From Pseudomonadota bacterium (lineage in GTDB: Bacteria; Myxococcota_A; Polyangia; Fen-1088), in NCBI GenBank assembly GCA_023438785.1, contig JAEXQJ010000120.1, forward strand, positions 1 to 17,662: a DNA stretch of 17,662 nucleotides, in the 5' to 3' direction. Of this stretch, positions 1 through 9,974 are shown piece by piece; the stretch's first letter is position 1; every line of letters starts with the position of its first letter. The notes beneath the pieces were generated by a model that was not told the origin of the DNA, made no database searches, and saw nothing but the letters and a program-made list of their open reading frames with translations. The position numbers and the translations under genes were made by a program.

Positions 1-115
1 TGCCCACGTAGGGATGCGGAATGGGCGTGGGAATGGGACCGGCGGGCGACGGGATCAGGATGATGTGCGTGTCCAACCCGACCAGCGGGTCCATATGCTT
101 GGCCGCGATGGTCAC
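1..115 (-). CDS. PAAR-like T6SS spike-tip protein, N-terminal part (gene continues past the left edge)
   Basis: The first 38 residues are visible, starting from a GTG whose bases overlap the stop of the upstream gene (GTGA on the minus strand, positions 115-112). That 4-base overlap implies translational coupling. The peptide contains AAKHMDPLVGLDTHIILIPS followed by a proline-rich PTPIPHPYVG. This His/Pro-rich opening is what I know from PAAR-like proteins that cap the VgrG spike in type VI secretion, often as the front part of a longer effector. The position, third in a vgrG operon, agrees. The rest of the protein, including any toxin domain, lies outside the window. Family call is from pattern memory; the gene itself is well supported by the overlap and reading frame. 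Confidence 0.72.
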   Translation of the reverse strand, partial: MTIAAKHMDPLVGLDTHIILIPSPAGPIPTPIPHPYVG

Positions 116-1413
116 GCCGCCCCCGTCGCGCCTCGGGCCCGCCAATCAGGTCCCAGAAGCTGCGTGAGCTCCTTGTCGACCCGCGCCCACGAGCCACTGT
201 ACTCGCCCCGCTTGCACAGACGTGCGAAGGCTTCGCCGAGATAGGCCAGCGATGTGGAGGTCAGAACCTTGGGCTCCACGGTGCGCGCGTAGGCCAGCCC
301 GTCGACCGCATGCTGCCAGGCCTGCGGCCACTGGCGCTGTTGCTCGTGGCACAGCGAGGCCAGGCGGTGGCAGTCGATGATCAACCCCGGATCCTGCAGG
401 GCCTGCGCCAGCGGCAGCGTCTCCTCGAAGAGCGCGGCGGCCGGTCGCCACGCCGCTGCCTTGATGAGCAGGCTGCCGCGTCCCATGCGGGCCTGCACGC
501 GCAGCTTGGCACAGAAGGGATCACCGGCCTTTTCGCCCTCGACCGCGGCGGCTTCGGCCTGCTGATAGCGCTGGCTGGCCTCCTCGGGCCGGTTGCCCGC
601 CGAGAGACCACTCGCCATGGCGAAGTGAATGGGCACGGCCAGGGCGAACCACTTTTCGGCAGCGGCGATGGACAGGGCCGCCGTTGCGTGGCGTTCAGCC
701 ACCGGCAGGTCCTGCTTGCCGAGAGCGTTGGTGAGCTGGACAAACTGCTGGCGGAACTGCCCACCGGGCTTGTCCAGGTTGCCCGCGTTCTCGCTGATCT
801 CCTCCCGCGCGCCCGGCATGTCCAGATTGGCGGGCACGGCTTGGACGCGCGTGGGCTGCGCCTTGACCAGCGCGGTGAGGCGCGGCGCCTGAACGTCGTC
901 GCGCACCAGCAAGCGCAACTTGGGCATGTGGGGCAGGGCAGAGCGCGTGACCAGGTCGAGCCACTGGGCGAACGCCCCCGCATCGGAAATGGAAGCGGGC
1001 GTGAGCACGAGGACCAACAGGCCGGGCAGCTCGTAGTGGTCCGCGAAGGATTCGCACGCCCGGAGCAACGGCAACGGGTCGGGCGCGCCGGCGGCCACGG
1101 GCGGGGGCACCCAGGCTGGCGTGTCCGCATCCTCCAGGCCAGCGTGCAGCGCCTGGGCCGCGTCGACGAACTCGGTCAGGAGGGCGGCGCCGTACTGGCC
1201 CGGCACGAAGGGCGCCCGGAGCGAGACGAAGAGATCCTGCGTCTCGCCCGTGGCCTCCTCGGACTCCACGGTCACGAAGGCGTCGACCATGGCGTGCTCA
1301 TCGTAGGCCAAAAGCCAGCACAGGACCCGCGCCTCTTCCAACTGGGCGAATTCGGCCCACTGCTCGGCGAGCATGGCCAGCCTGCGCTGGATGGGATTGG
1401 GGGGCGTCGACAT
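112..1413 (-). CDS. TPR-like helical protein of a vgrG operon; putative T6SS adaptor/chaperone
   Basis: A 433-residue protein of no family I can name. It begins with ATG 12 bases after the vgrG stop and ends in a 4-base overlap with the PAAR-like gene, so it is the middle gene of a three-gene operon. Residues 1-150 are acidic and mixed in structure. Residues about 220-430 are Ala/Leu/Gln-rich helices that look like degenerate tetratricopeptide repeats (for example the stretches around EEASQRYQQAEAAA and ALFEETLPLAQAL). It has no signal peptide, no membrane segment and few cysteines, so it should be cytoplasmic. From its place between spike and PAAR genes I infer a role in loading an effector or PAAR protein onto VgrG, as DUF4123, Eag and DUF2169 proteins do elsewhere; it resembles none of these by eye. 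Confidence 0.75.
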   Translation of the reverse strand: MSTPPNPIQRRLAMLAEQWAEFAQLEEARVLCWLLAYDEHAMVDAFVTVESEEATGETQDLFVSLRAPFVPGQYGAALLTEFVDAAQALHAGLEDADTPAWVPPPVAAGAPDPLPLLRACESFADHYELPGLLVLVLTPASISDAGAFAQWLDLVTRSALPHMPKLRLLVRDDVQAPRLTALVKAQPTRVQAVPANLDMPGAREEISENAGNLDKPGGQFRQQFVQLTNALGKQDLPVAERHATAALSIAAAEKWFALAVPIHFAMASGLSAGNRPEEASQRYQQAEAAAVEGEKAGDPFCAKLRVQARMGRGSLLIKAAAWRPAAALFEETLPLAQALQDPGLIIDCHRLASLCHEQQRQWPQAWQHAVDGLAYARTVEPKVLTSTSLAYLGEAFARLCKRGEYSGSWARVDKELTQLLGPDWRARGATGAA

Positions 1414-1425
1414 GGAGCGCGCGCC

Positions 1426-3618
1426 TCAGTTGATCTTCACCATGGCGCCCGCGATGCTGACCATGGCCTGACCGCTGACGTCGACCGTGGGTGCGGAGAC
1501 GGCCACGCTGGCCGGGGTGGCCTTAACCGAGCCGCCGCTTGCATCCAGTGTCGCCTCGACCGCGCCGCTCACCGTGGCCTTGGCGGTGCCGCTCATGGCC
1601 GCGTTGCTGTCGAGTTGCAGGGTGCTGCCACCCGCGGATTGGGCGGTCACGTTGGCGTCGAGCAAGAGTTGGCCGCCGCCGCTCGCCGTACCGCACACGT
1701 TGGCGTCGATGAGGACTTGGCCGCCACCGCTGGCCGTATGGCACACGTTCGCGTCGTGCAAGGTCATGCCGCCGCCGCTGGCCTGGGTGAGCGCATTGGC
1801 GTCCAGGACGATCTGCGCGCCATCGCCGGCGGTAATGGCGATCTTGCCCGGCTCCATCACGATGGTGCTGCCGCCGCACTCCAGCGTGATGGAGGTTGGG
1901 GCCTGGATCTTGATGGTGTCGCTGGCGTCGAAGGTGTGCTTGCCGGTGACGTTCACCGTGCTGTGCACGGGGCTTTGCCCCTTGCCCGAGATGGTGACCG
2001 ACTGGTTGCCCGTCACGCTGATGCTGCGATCGCCGCCCACCGAGATGGACTGGTTGCGTTTGACGTTGGTGGTCTGGTCCCGTTCGGCCTGCACGTGCAG
2101 CTCTTCCTGGCCCTTCATGTCCTCGAAGCGGATCTCGTTGAAGTTCTGGTCCGTGGCGTCCTTCGAGCTGCGCGTCTTGATGCCGCTTTGGGTTTGGTTG
2201 CCGGGCAGGACGTAGGGCGGCATGTTCTCGGCGTTGTAGACGCTGCCCGTGACCAGCGGGCGATCGGGATCGCCGTCCAGGAATTCCACCACCACCTCGT
2301 TGCCGATGCGCGGGTTGAACACCACGCCCCAGCGGTTGCCGGCCCAGGGCTGGGCCACGCGCACCCAGCAGGCGCTGTTCTCGTCGTACTCGCCCTCGCG
2401 GTCCCAGTGAAGCTGGATGCGAATACGGCCGAGTTTGTCGGTCCAGATCTCCTGATCAGCGGGGCCGACCACGCGCGCGGTCTGTGGACCGGGCATGGTG
2501 GGCTTGGGCTTGCGCAGGGGACGGTAGGGCGTCTTGCTGTCGATGGCCTCCAGCTTGATCTGGCAGCGTTCGCCCGCCGGATCCTCGCCCGACTCGAACA
2601 GCGAGTTGCGCAGCGAGATGATGGTCGACGTGATGAGGAACTGCTGGTCCGGGTGGGCGTTGGTGATGCCAAATAGATAGCCGGTGGCCAAGCCGCGGGC
2701 GGTGCCGTCGCCGGCGAAGGTCTGCAGCTCGCAGCGCTGCTCTTCCACACGCACGCGGGCCAGGCGCTCACCTTCTTCCAGACTCTTCCCCGCGTCGGCC
2801 TCGTCTTGGTTCTCGGCCAAGGTGGAACGACCCGGGAAGCCGTAGCTCATGAGCACGCCGTGGCTGTGCTCGGCGTCGACCTTGTGCTGGGCCTGCAGGC
2901 GAGCCGCCTTGCCGCGCAGGCGAAACTCGTAATCACCCAGGGTCACGCCGCTGGTCTGGATGGCGTGGTGGGCGGTCCACTGGCTCAGGTAATCCGGGAA
3001 CTCGTGCTTCTCCATCGGCCGTATCAGCGGCACGGCCTCGAATCCCTTCTTGAGATCGTGCGCGCTCTCCGAATCGGCCAGCACGATCTGGTGCGCGTCT
3101 TCCGTGTGCTCGAAATAGAAGTAGATCCCCTCGTGGGCCAGGACGCGCCGGATGAAATCGTAGTCCGACTCACGGTATTGGGTCAGGTAGTCCCACTTGC
3201 GGTACTGCTTGAAAAACAGGTTCTCGCGGAAGTTCAGGCCGGCGGAGCGGAAGAGCTCCGTAACCACCTCGGGAACGCTCTGCTCCTGGAAGATGCGGCA
3301 GTCGCCGGAGCGCGTGAGCAGCCAGAGCTGCGGTGCCAGGGTGATGAGGAACGAGGCGTAGCGTCCCCGCCAGCCCAGGCGCGAGGCCGCCACCACGATG
3401 CCGCTGAAGTGGCGGGTGTCCTGGTCCTCGATAGGCAGGTGCACGGTGATGGCCTCGCCGAGCAGGGCTTTGAGGTCCACGTCCTCGACTTCACTGAGGA
3501 ACTCCACCTTGTACTCGAAGAGCTCGCTGAGCGCTTCTCTGCCGTCAACCGAATGGACCCGAAGCGTTGCCGCCGCCTTGGGCCCCGTGATCGTGATTGC
3601 GGATGGGGAAAGCTGCAT
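1426..3618 (-). CDS. vgrG: Type VI secretion system spike protein VgrG
   Basis: A 730-residue VgrG, the trimeric needle at the tip of the T6SS tube. I chose the ATG at 3618 (MQLSPSAITITG) because family-like sequence begins there; the 90 codons of open frame upstream are Arg/Pro-rich and unlike VgrG. In order it shows a gp27-like base (residues 1 to about 370, with SELFEYKVEFLSE, RESDYDFIRRVLAHEGIYFY), a gp5-type OB fold (about 385-465, with WVRVAQPWAGNRWG and IGNEVVVEFLDGDPDRP), and a long beta-helix rich in Gly, Ser, Val and Asn with four 16-residue repeats. There is no obvious C-terminal effector domain, so cargo probably rides on the two downstream gene products. It lies divergently from lon and no other T6SS structural gene is in the window. 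No convincing Shine-Dalgarno was seen. Confidence 0.95.
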   Translation of the reverse strand: MQLSPSAITITGPKAAATLRVHSVDGREALSELFEYKVEFLSEVEDVDLKALLGEAITVHLPIEDQDTRHFSGIVVAASRLGWRGRYASFLITLAPQLWLLTRSGDCRIFQEQSVPEVVTELFRSAGLNFRENLFFKQYRKWDYLTQYRESDYDFIRRVLAHEGIYFYFEHTEDAHQIVLADSESAHDLKKGFEAVPLIRPMEKHEFPDYLSQWTAHHAIQTSGVTLGDYEFRLRGKAARLQAQHKVDAEHSHGVLMSYGFPGRSTLAENQDEADAGKSLEEGERLARVRVEEQRCELQTFAGDGTARGLATGYLFGITNAHPDQQFLITSTIISLRNSLFESGEDPAGERCQIKLEAIDSKTPYRPLRKPKPTMPGPQTARVVGPADQEIWTDKLGRIRIQLHWDREGEYDENSACWVRVAQPWAGNRWGVVFNPRIGNEVVVEFLDGDPDRPLVTGSVYNAENMPPYVLPGNQTQSGIKTRSSKDATDQNFNEIRFEDMKGQEELHVQAERDQTTNVKRNQSISVGGDRSISVTGNQSVTISGKGQSPVHSTVNVTGKHTFDASDTIKIQAPTSITLECGGSTIVMEPGKIAITAGDGAQIVLDANALTQASGGGMTLHDANVCHTASGGGQVLIDANVCGTASGGGQLLLDANVTAQSAGGSTLQLDSNAAMSGTAKATVSGAVEATLDASGGSVKATPASVAVSAPTVDVSGQAMVSIAGAMVKIN
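1648..1839 (-). repeat. Four 48-bp in-frame repeats coding VgrG beta-helix rungs
   Basis: The string cacgttggcgtcga or a close variant recurs at 1648, 1696, 1744 and 1792, an exact 48-base period. Each unit codes 16 residues of the pattern L-x-DANVC-x-TASGGGQ. The two central units each carry a Cys after DANV. The units fall in the C-terminal spike and are expected to form successive rungs of the trimeric beta-helix. Confidence 0.85.
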
Positions 3619-4013
3619 GGTGTGGCTCTGGGGTCGAGGTTGAGGGCCACGAGATTGTGGACCCGCGTCAGAATTCTTACCACACGTCCGGCGCGCGCGG
3701 GCTGACTGTGAACGGAGCGCCGCAAGTCGGTCGCCGGGCCTCTCGGGCGTGATGGTCGGACCCATGCGACCCGACCCGGAGGATTTCCCCATCCAGGGGC
3801 ATGCCAAGGTGAGCCGCCCACTTCCCGTGGCGGGAGTCGCCGGGCCCTCCCTGTCTCCCCTTTTCAGCGGGGGCCATCGGCCCGGCACCCACGTCGCTCA
3901 CTCGGCTGTCAAGAAACGCGGCCAAGGCACTTGTTCGCACTGCCCACTGTCAAGGCAGCGACGCGGTCGGCCGATTCATGATCCTGAAAATGGATTCTGT
4001 TAATGTGCCCCGC
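3619..4013. other. Divergent intergenic region between vgrG and lon
   Basis: These 395 bases hold no credible gene; open frames crossing them are extensions or shadows of vgrG and lon. Two copies of CTGTCAAG (3906-3913 and 3947-3954, 41 bases apart) read as perfect TTGACA hexamers on the minus strand, but neither has a good -10 at 16-18 bases. An AT-rich pocket at 3974-4004 precedes lon. No clear sigma-54 promoter was found upstream of vgrG. Confidence 0.6.
3999..4004 (+). promoter_or_regulatory. Candidate -10 element for lon (GTTAAT)
   Basis: GTTAAT matches four of six bases of the sigma-70 -10 consensus and sits in a short AT-rich pocket. It ends nine bases before the chosen lon ATG at 4014, so transcription from it would begin almost at the start codon. 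No recognisable -35 lies 16-18 bases upstream. Confidence 0.3.
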
Positions 4014-6473
<2,460 letters not shown>

Positions 6474-6581
6474 CCTGGTCAGTCGCCCAGACGCGGTTCG
6501 CATGGGCTTGCGTTTGGGCTGTGTCGGTGTCGATGGCCGCGTGATCGAGCGGGAAAATCAGCAGCCCCCACGTATATTGGC

Positions 6582-6597
6582 GGGGGTTCGGTTCCCC
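6582..6597 (+). promoter_or_regulatory. Hairpin masking the translation start of the half-MFS gene
   Basis: A GGGGG run, a TTCGGTT loop and a CCCC run lie directly before the ATG at 6598. The G-run is the only Shine-Dalgarno-like sequence, so pairing with the C-run would hide it. A TATATT hexamer lies at 6573-6578, just upstream. Stem is only four to five base pairs, so its effect is uncertain. Confidence 0.3.
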
Positions 6598-7194
6598 ATG
6601 CCCATCAACCTGTCGGCCCAGGCCCGCCTGCTCCTCAAGATCAGTTTCCTGGTCACCTTCTCCGAATCGATGTTGGTGCCCATGTACGCGGTCTTCACCG
6701 AGAAGGTGGGGGGCAGCATCCTCGACGCGGGGATCGCCTACTCCGTCTTCTCCATCGCCACGGGGCTGGTGATCGCCTTGCTGGGTACGCGCGACGTCTT
6801 CGAACGCCACACGCGTCGCTTCCTCATCGTCGGGTTCTTGGGCTCGGTGATCTGCGACGTGGGCTTCATCTTCGTGCAGAACCGCTGGCAGCTCTTCGGC
6901 GTGCAGGTCGTGGCGGGGCTGGCCAGCGGCCTCATCGAACCGGCCTGGGATGCCCTCTTCAGCGACGGCATCGAGGAATCGGCGGCCAAGCACTGGTCCA
7001 TATGGGCCGGCGGCACGCATCTTCTCGCTGGTTTGGCGGCCGTCGTGGGAGGCGTCGTCGTGTCGCTGTCCTCGTTCACGGTGCTGTTCATCACCATGGC
7101 CGTCATCGACATGGTCGCCGTGCTCCTCATACTCCGTACCCGTTCCCGCCGCGCCGAGGCGGTGCTGGGCGAGTCGTCCGTGCAGCAGCCCTGA
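6598..7194 (+). CDS. Six-helix MFS-like membrane protein (half size)
   Basis: A 198-residue integral membrane protein. I see six hydrophobic helices at about residues 11-33, 41-62, 75-93, 99-121, 138-157 and 160-180. Between helices 2 and 3 is GTRDVFERHTRRFLIVG, resembling the MFS signature loop (G-x3-D-x-x-G-R-R). This matches one six-helix bundle of a major facilitator transporter, which normally has twelve. The C-terminal tail is short and polar and the stop is clean, with no second half in any frame before ttcA begins 11 bases on, so it is not an obvious frameshift. The start at 6598 was preferred over upstream starts because residues before it are Arg-rich and overlap the end of lon. Substrate unknown; it may work as a homodimer. 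Confidence 0.8.
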   Translation: MPINLSAQARLLLKISFLVTFSESMLVPMYAVFTEKVGGSILDAGIAYSVFSIATGLVIALLGTRDVFERHTRRFLIVGFLGSVICDVGFIFVQNRWQLFGVQVVAGLASGLIEPAWDALFSDGIEESAAKHWSIWAGGTHLLAGLAAVVGGVVVSLSSFTVLFITMAVIDMVAVLLILRTRSRRAEAVLGESSVQQP

Positions 7195-7205
7195 TTCGCG
7201 CGGGC

Positions 7206-8012
7206 TCAGCGGCGCGCCTGCGCCGCCAGGTCGCGGTCCAGCAGGTGCGACGGATTCACGTTGCCCAACGCGGCCAGCATGATCTGGCGCAGGTTGGGGT
7301 GCTCGGCCTCCATGCGGTCCAGCAGGAGCTTCATCTGTTTGCGCTGAGCATCCGGTCGTGAGCCGCACAGACTGCACGGCAGAATCGGCGCGCCCGAGCC
7401 CTGGGCATAGCGCGCCAGGGTGGGCTCGGCGCAGTAGATGAGCGGCCGGATGACCACGTGGGCGCCGTCGTCGCTCACCAGGCGGGCTGGCACCGAGGCC
7501 AGCTTGCCCGCGAAGAAGATGTTGAGCAGCAGCGTCTCCACCGCGTCGTCGCGGTGATGGCCCAGCGCGATCTTGGTCGCGCCCAGTTCGTCGGCGACCC
7601 GGTACAGGATGGCCCGTCGCAGCCGCGCGCACAGGGAGCAGGGGGTGTGGCCCTCGGGAACCTTCTGCTTCACCAGCGCGTAGGTGTTCTCGCGCACCAC
7701 GCGGTACTCGAAACCGCGTTCGCGCAACCAGGCCTCCAGCGGGGCCGCGTCGTGGCCGGGCTGGCCCTGATCCAGGTGCACGGCTACCAGCGAAAACTGC
7801 ACCGGGGCCCGGCGGCGCAGGGCTTCGAGCAACAGGAGCAGCGCGTAGCTGTCCTTGCCGCCCGAAACCGCAACCATGATGCGGTCGCCGTCGGTGATGA
7901 GGTCGAAATCGGCCACCGCGCAACCCACGTCGTGCATCAACTCGCGCTCCACGGCCTGCACGGGGCGCGCGGCAGGCGGCGTGCGAATGCGGAGCGGTGC
8001 GGGGCTGTCCAT
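7206..8012 (-). CDS. ttcA: tRNA 2-thiocytidine(32) synthetase TtcA
   Basis: TtcA is an ATP- and iron-sulfur-dependent enzyme that replaces the oxygen of cytidine 32 in certain tRNAs with sulfur. The 268-residue protein has the PP-loop SGGKDS at 50-55, the Cys pair PCSLC (125 and 128), GHHRDDAVET at 151-160, and the second motif PCSLCGSRPDAQRKQMK with Cys213, which together match the family's cluster ligands. The upstream stretch ADFDLITDGDRIMVAVSGGK is also typical of TtcA rather than of TilS or other PP-loop enzymes. It converges on the half-MFS gene and diverges from the TonB-like gene with only 29 bases between starts. No Shine-Dalgarno is evident; a TAGAGT element lies 11 bases upstream of the ATG. 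Confidence 0.93.
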   Translation of the reverse strand: MDSPAPLRIRTPPAARPVQAVERELMHDVGCAVADFDLITDGDRIMVAVSGGKDSYALLLLLEALRRRAPVQFSLVAVHLDQGQPGHDAAPLEAWLRERGFEYRVVRENTYALVKQKVPEGHTPCSLCARLRRAILYRVADELGATKIALGHHRDDAVETLLLNIFFAGKLASVPARLVSDDGAHVVIRPLIYCAEPTLARYAQGSGAPILPCSLCGSRPDAQRKQMKLLLDRMEAEHPNLRQIMLAALGNVNPSHLLDRDLAAQARR

Positions 8013-8023
8013 GACGGGGTGGT

Positions 8024-8029
8024 ACTCTA
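8024..8029 (-). promoter_or_regulatory. Candidate -10 element for ttcA (TAGAGT)
   Basis: On the minus strand TAGAGT ends 11 bases before the ttcA ATG, predicting a leader of only a few bases. No convincing -35 is visible. The element lies inside the 29-base gap shared with the divergent TonB-like gene, so the two promoters must overlap neighbouring coding DNA. Confidence 0.3.
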
Positions 8030-8041
8030 GGGGTCAGGGCC

Positions 8042-9220
8042 GTGCGAATCCAGGGCGCACAGTGCATCGTGCGGCGGCCTCGTGCCGCCATCTTCCGTGC
8101 AGGAGTCCTCTCGTGCGGCCTGCACCTCATGGCCCTGGCCCTTGTGCTGGCTATCCCTTGGCGGCGGTCGGCCCCGCCGGAGCTTCGCGCGGACCGCGAG
8201 CCCGCCGAGCCGAGTGATCCCACGTGGGTCGATCTGCTTGCGCACCACGAGGAGCCCGCCCCGCCGCTGGGCGAGGATCGCGTCTCCGTCGATCTCGAAG
8301 GCAGGGTGGGCCGTTCGGCCGCGCCTCTCATCGCCATCACCAACCCGTCTCGCGTGCCGGCCGCGGATGAGGGCCAGGGGGCGGGCCGCGTCTTGCCGCC
8401 CGCGTTTCGCCGTGACACGTCCACCTTGCGGGCCCGCATCAGCGACGGGGCCAAGACGTATCATCCGGCCCACGAGCGCTCCGCGCGAACGGCCAGCTCG
8501 CCCCAATCCGTCCGCGAGGAACCCCGTCCTGGCCCCGGCGATTCGGCGCGCACCCGCGGTCAGGGTCAGCGTGTGGCGGTGCCCGACGAGGAGCGCGGGC
8601 AAGGCGACTTCGTGCAGGCCTCACCTCGACGCGCGCCGGGTGACGAAGAGGTGCGCAGCCAGGGGCCGCTCGACACGGAGACAGGGCCTCGCCGCTACGA
8701 CCTGTGGCAGCGCGGGCCGGCGCGGGACAACACCTGGTCACGATCGGCCTCCGACGAGCCTCATCCCAGCCTGATGGACCTGTCGGCCGCGGCTGTGCCC
8801 GGGCCCAGCCAGCAGGGGCACGGTCCCGGCGCGGCCCCGGGCGCGGTGGCGCGCCCAAGCGCGGGAGCGGCCCCCAGCCGCGGCGGCGTCCCGGCCTCCG
8901 TCCTCGGCCCGTCGTCAGACAGCGCGGGCGACAGCGCTCAGGACCACTACTACTTTGACCTGGACCGCCGGGTGACCGCGGTCGTGCATTTCCCCAAGGA
9001 GCTGGCCCTCGATCTGCGCCAGGGGGATGCCATTGTGACCTTCACGGTGGCGCCCGACGGTCGCCTGACGGGGCCCATTCACGTCGTCAAGTCGGCGGGC
9101 TTTGCGGCCTTCGATGAAGAAGCGGTGGCCGCCGTGCAACGAGCCGCCCCCTTCCCGTCGCCGGGCAGAGCCCGCCCCATCTCGCTGCGCGTGTGGTTCA
9201 GGAACCCCATGGTGCGCTAG
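8042..9220 (+). CDS. TonB-family protein with proline/arginine-rich spacer (first of two)
   Basis: A 392-residue protein with a short basic N-terminus, one membrane anchor (about residues 17-39), a long low-complexity Pro/Arg/Gly/Asp-rich spacer crossing the periplasm (about 40-300), and a C-terminal TonB domain (about 305-389) with GDAIVTFTVAPDGRLTGPI, SAGFAAFDEEAVAAVQRA and PFPSP. TonB proteins pass energy from inner-membrane ExbB-ExbD to outer-membrane receptors; no exbB, exbD or receptor gene is nearby, so the partner is unknown. I used the GTG at 8042 because AGGGG lies 8 bases before it; an in-frame GTG at 8069 (giving VRRPRAAIFRAG) is a reasonable alternative. It converges with the ZU5-like lipoprotein gene with a three-base gap. 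Confidence 0.85.
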   Translation: MRIQGAQCIVRRPRAAIFRAGVLSCGLHLMALALVLAIPWRRSAPPELRADREPAEPSDPTWVDLLAHHEEPAPPLGEDRVSVDLEGRVGRSAAPLIAITNPSRVPAADEGQGAGRVLPPAFRRDTSTLRARISDGAKTYHPAHERSARTASSPQSVREEPRPGPGDSARTRGQGQRVAVPDEERGQGDFVQASPRRAPGDEEVRSQGPLDTETGPRRYDLWQRGPARDNTWSRSASDEPHPSLMDLSAAAVPGPSQQGHGPGAAPGAVARPSAGAAPSRGGVPASVLGPSSDSAGDSAQDHYYFDLDRRVTAVVHFPKELALDLRQGDAIVTFTVAPDGRLTGPIHVVKSAGFAAFDEEAVAAVQRAAPFPSPGRARPISLRVWFRNPMVR

Positions 9221-9223
9221 TCC

Positions 9224-9898
9224 CTACTGGCAGGCGTTGCCCCAGCAACGCTGGCCAACCGGACAGTCGGGCGTATCCGAGCAGGACATGACGGTCGCGC
9301 AGATGCGTGACTTCGAGAAGTCCCACACGGGACAGGAGACCAGCCCCGCGTCCGCGTCGTAGGCATAGCCGGCGATCACGTTCCACATCAGGTTTTCGTC
9401 CAGGCACCCGAGGGCCACGCGTTCGGGCGGCAAGCCCAGGCTCTGGGCGGAGATGCGGATGGAGAAGGTGACGGGGCCGGCGCCCGTGAAAGTGCCGTCC
9501 TTGGCGATCTGGAACACGGGGCCCAGGGCGCCGGGCTGCATGTTGTCGGGCGAGCCGTTCAGGCTGATCAGCGTCAGGATGATCCGCGTCGGGCCGTCCA
9601 GGGCCCCCCAAGGGACGGTCAGGAGCGCCGGACCCAGGTCCACCGTGCCACCCATCTTGTTCAGGGTCTTGATATGGGTGTCGCTCTCCTTGAGCTCGGC
9701 ATCCTGCGCGGGCGCTTGATCGGGCGGTGTGGCCATGTCCACCGGCACGGCCGCGTCGGCCGGCGTCGGGCCGGCATCCATGGTCACCGCCGCCTCGTGC
9801 GGGTCGAAGGTGTAGAGCCCGCGCCCGCAGCCCGCTGCCACGCAGAACAACCCGGCCGCCAACTCCAGGGCTCGGGTGTGAGTGCGCAAGACGGTCAC
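9224..9898 (-). CDS. Lipoprotein with ZU5-like domain and C-terminal Cys-rich motif
   Basis: Using GTG at 9898 this is 224 residues with a lipoprotein signal of normal length ending in VAAG-Cys24. An upstream in-frame ATG at 9940 would add 14 residues and give a 37-residue signal. After the Cys comes a Pro/Ala/Asp-rich linker, then a ZU5-like segment (about 83-151: MGGTVDLGPALLTVPWGAL and an extended beta-rich stretch), and a C-terminal Cys motif (C-x5-C-x5-C-x4-C, Cys206, 212, 218, 223, with DCPVGQRC) of the type common in secreted proteins of myxobacteria. It is thus probably an exported, lipid-anchored protein stabilised by disulfides. Function unknown. It sits tail-to-tail with one TonB-like gene and head-to-head with another. 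Confidence 0.78.
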   Translation of the reverse strand: MTVLRTHTRALELAAGLFCVAAGCGRGLYTFDPHEAAVTMDAGPTPADAAVPVDMATPPDQAPAQDAELKESDTHIKTLNKMGGTVDLGPALLTVPWGALDGPTRIILTLISLNGSPDNMQPGALGPVFQIAKDGTFTGAGPVTFSIRISAQSLGLPPERVALGCLDENLMWNVIAGYAYDADAGLVSCPVWDFSKSRICATVMSCSDTPDCPVGQRCWGNACQ

Positions 9899-9904
9899 AG
9901 GCGC

Positions 9905-9910
9905 ATTGTA
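9905..9910 (-). promoter_or_regulatory. Candidate -10 element (TACAAT) for the ZU5-like lipoprotein
   Basis: On the minus strand TACAAT matches five of six -10 bases and is followed by exactly six bases and then the GTG at 9898, so the predicted transcript would start at the G of the start codon (leaderless). This spacing is one reason to prefer GTG 9898; if ATG 9940 is the true start, this hexamer is inside the gene and not a promoter. Confidence 0.35.
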
Positions 9911-9974
9911 GCTCGCCAAAGCGCTTCGCCACGTTCTCATTCCGTCTGGGGCGTTGCGCTGCCGGCAGAGCAGC

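Noticed and set aside
310..2676. 788-codon open frame on the plus strand opposite vgrG and the TPR-like gene
   Set aside because: It mirrors real minus-strand genes, is Arg/Gly/His/Ala-rich, and spans two genes and their junction; typical antisense shadow in GC-rich DNA.
3906..3954. TTGACA copies as a standard sigma-70 promoter for vgrG
   Set aside because: No acceptable -10 at 16-18 bases from either hexamer, and the distance to the vgrG ATG is about 290 bases.
3978..3980. Upstream in-frame ATG as the lon start
   Set aside because: It adds MILKMDSVNVPR, which is not like a Lon N-terminus, and falls before the candidate -10 element.
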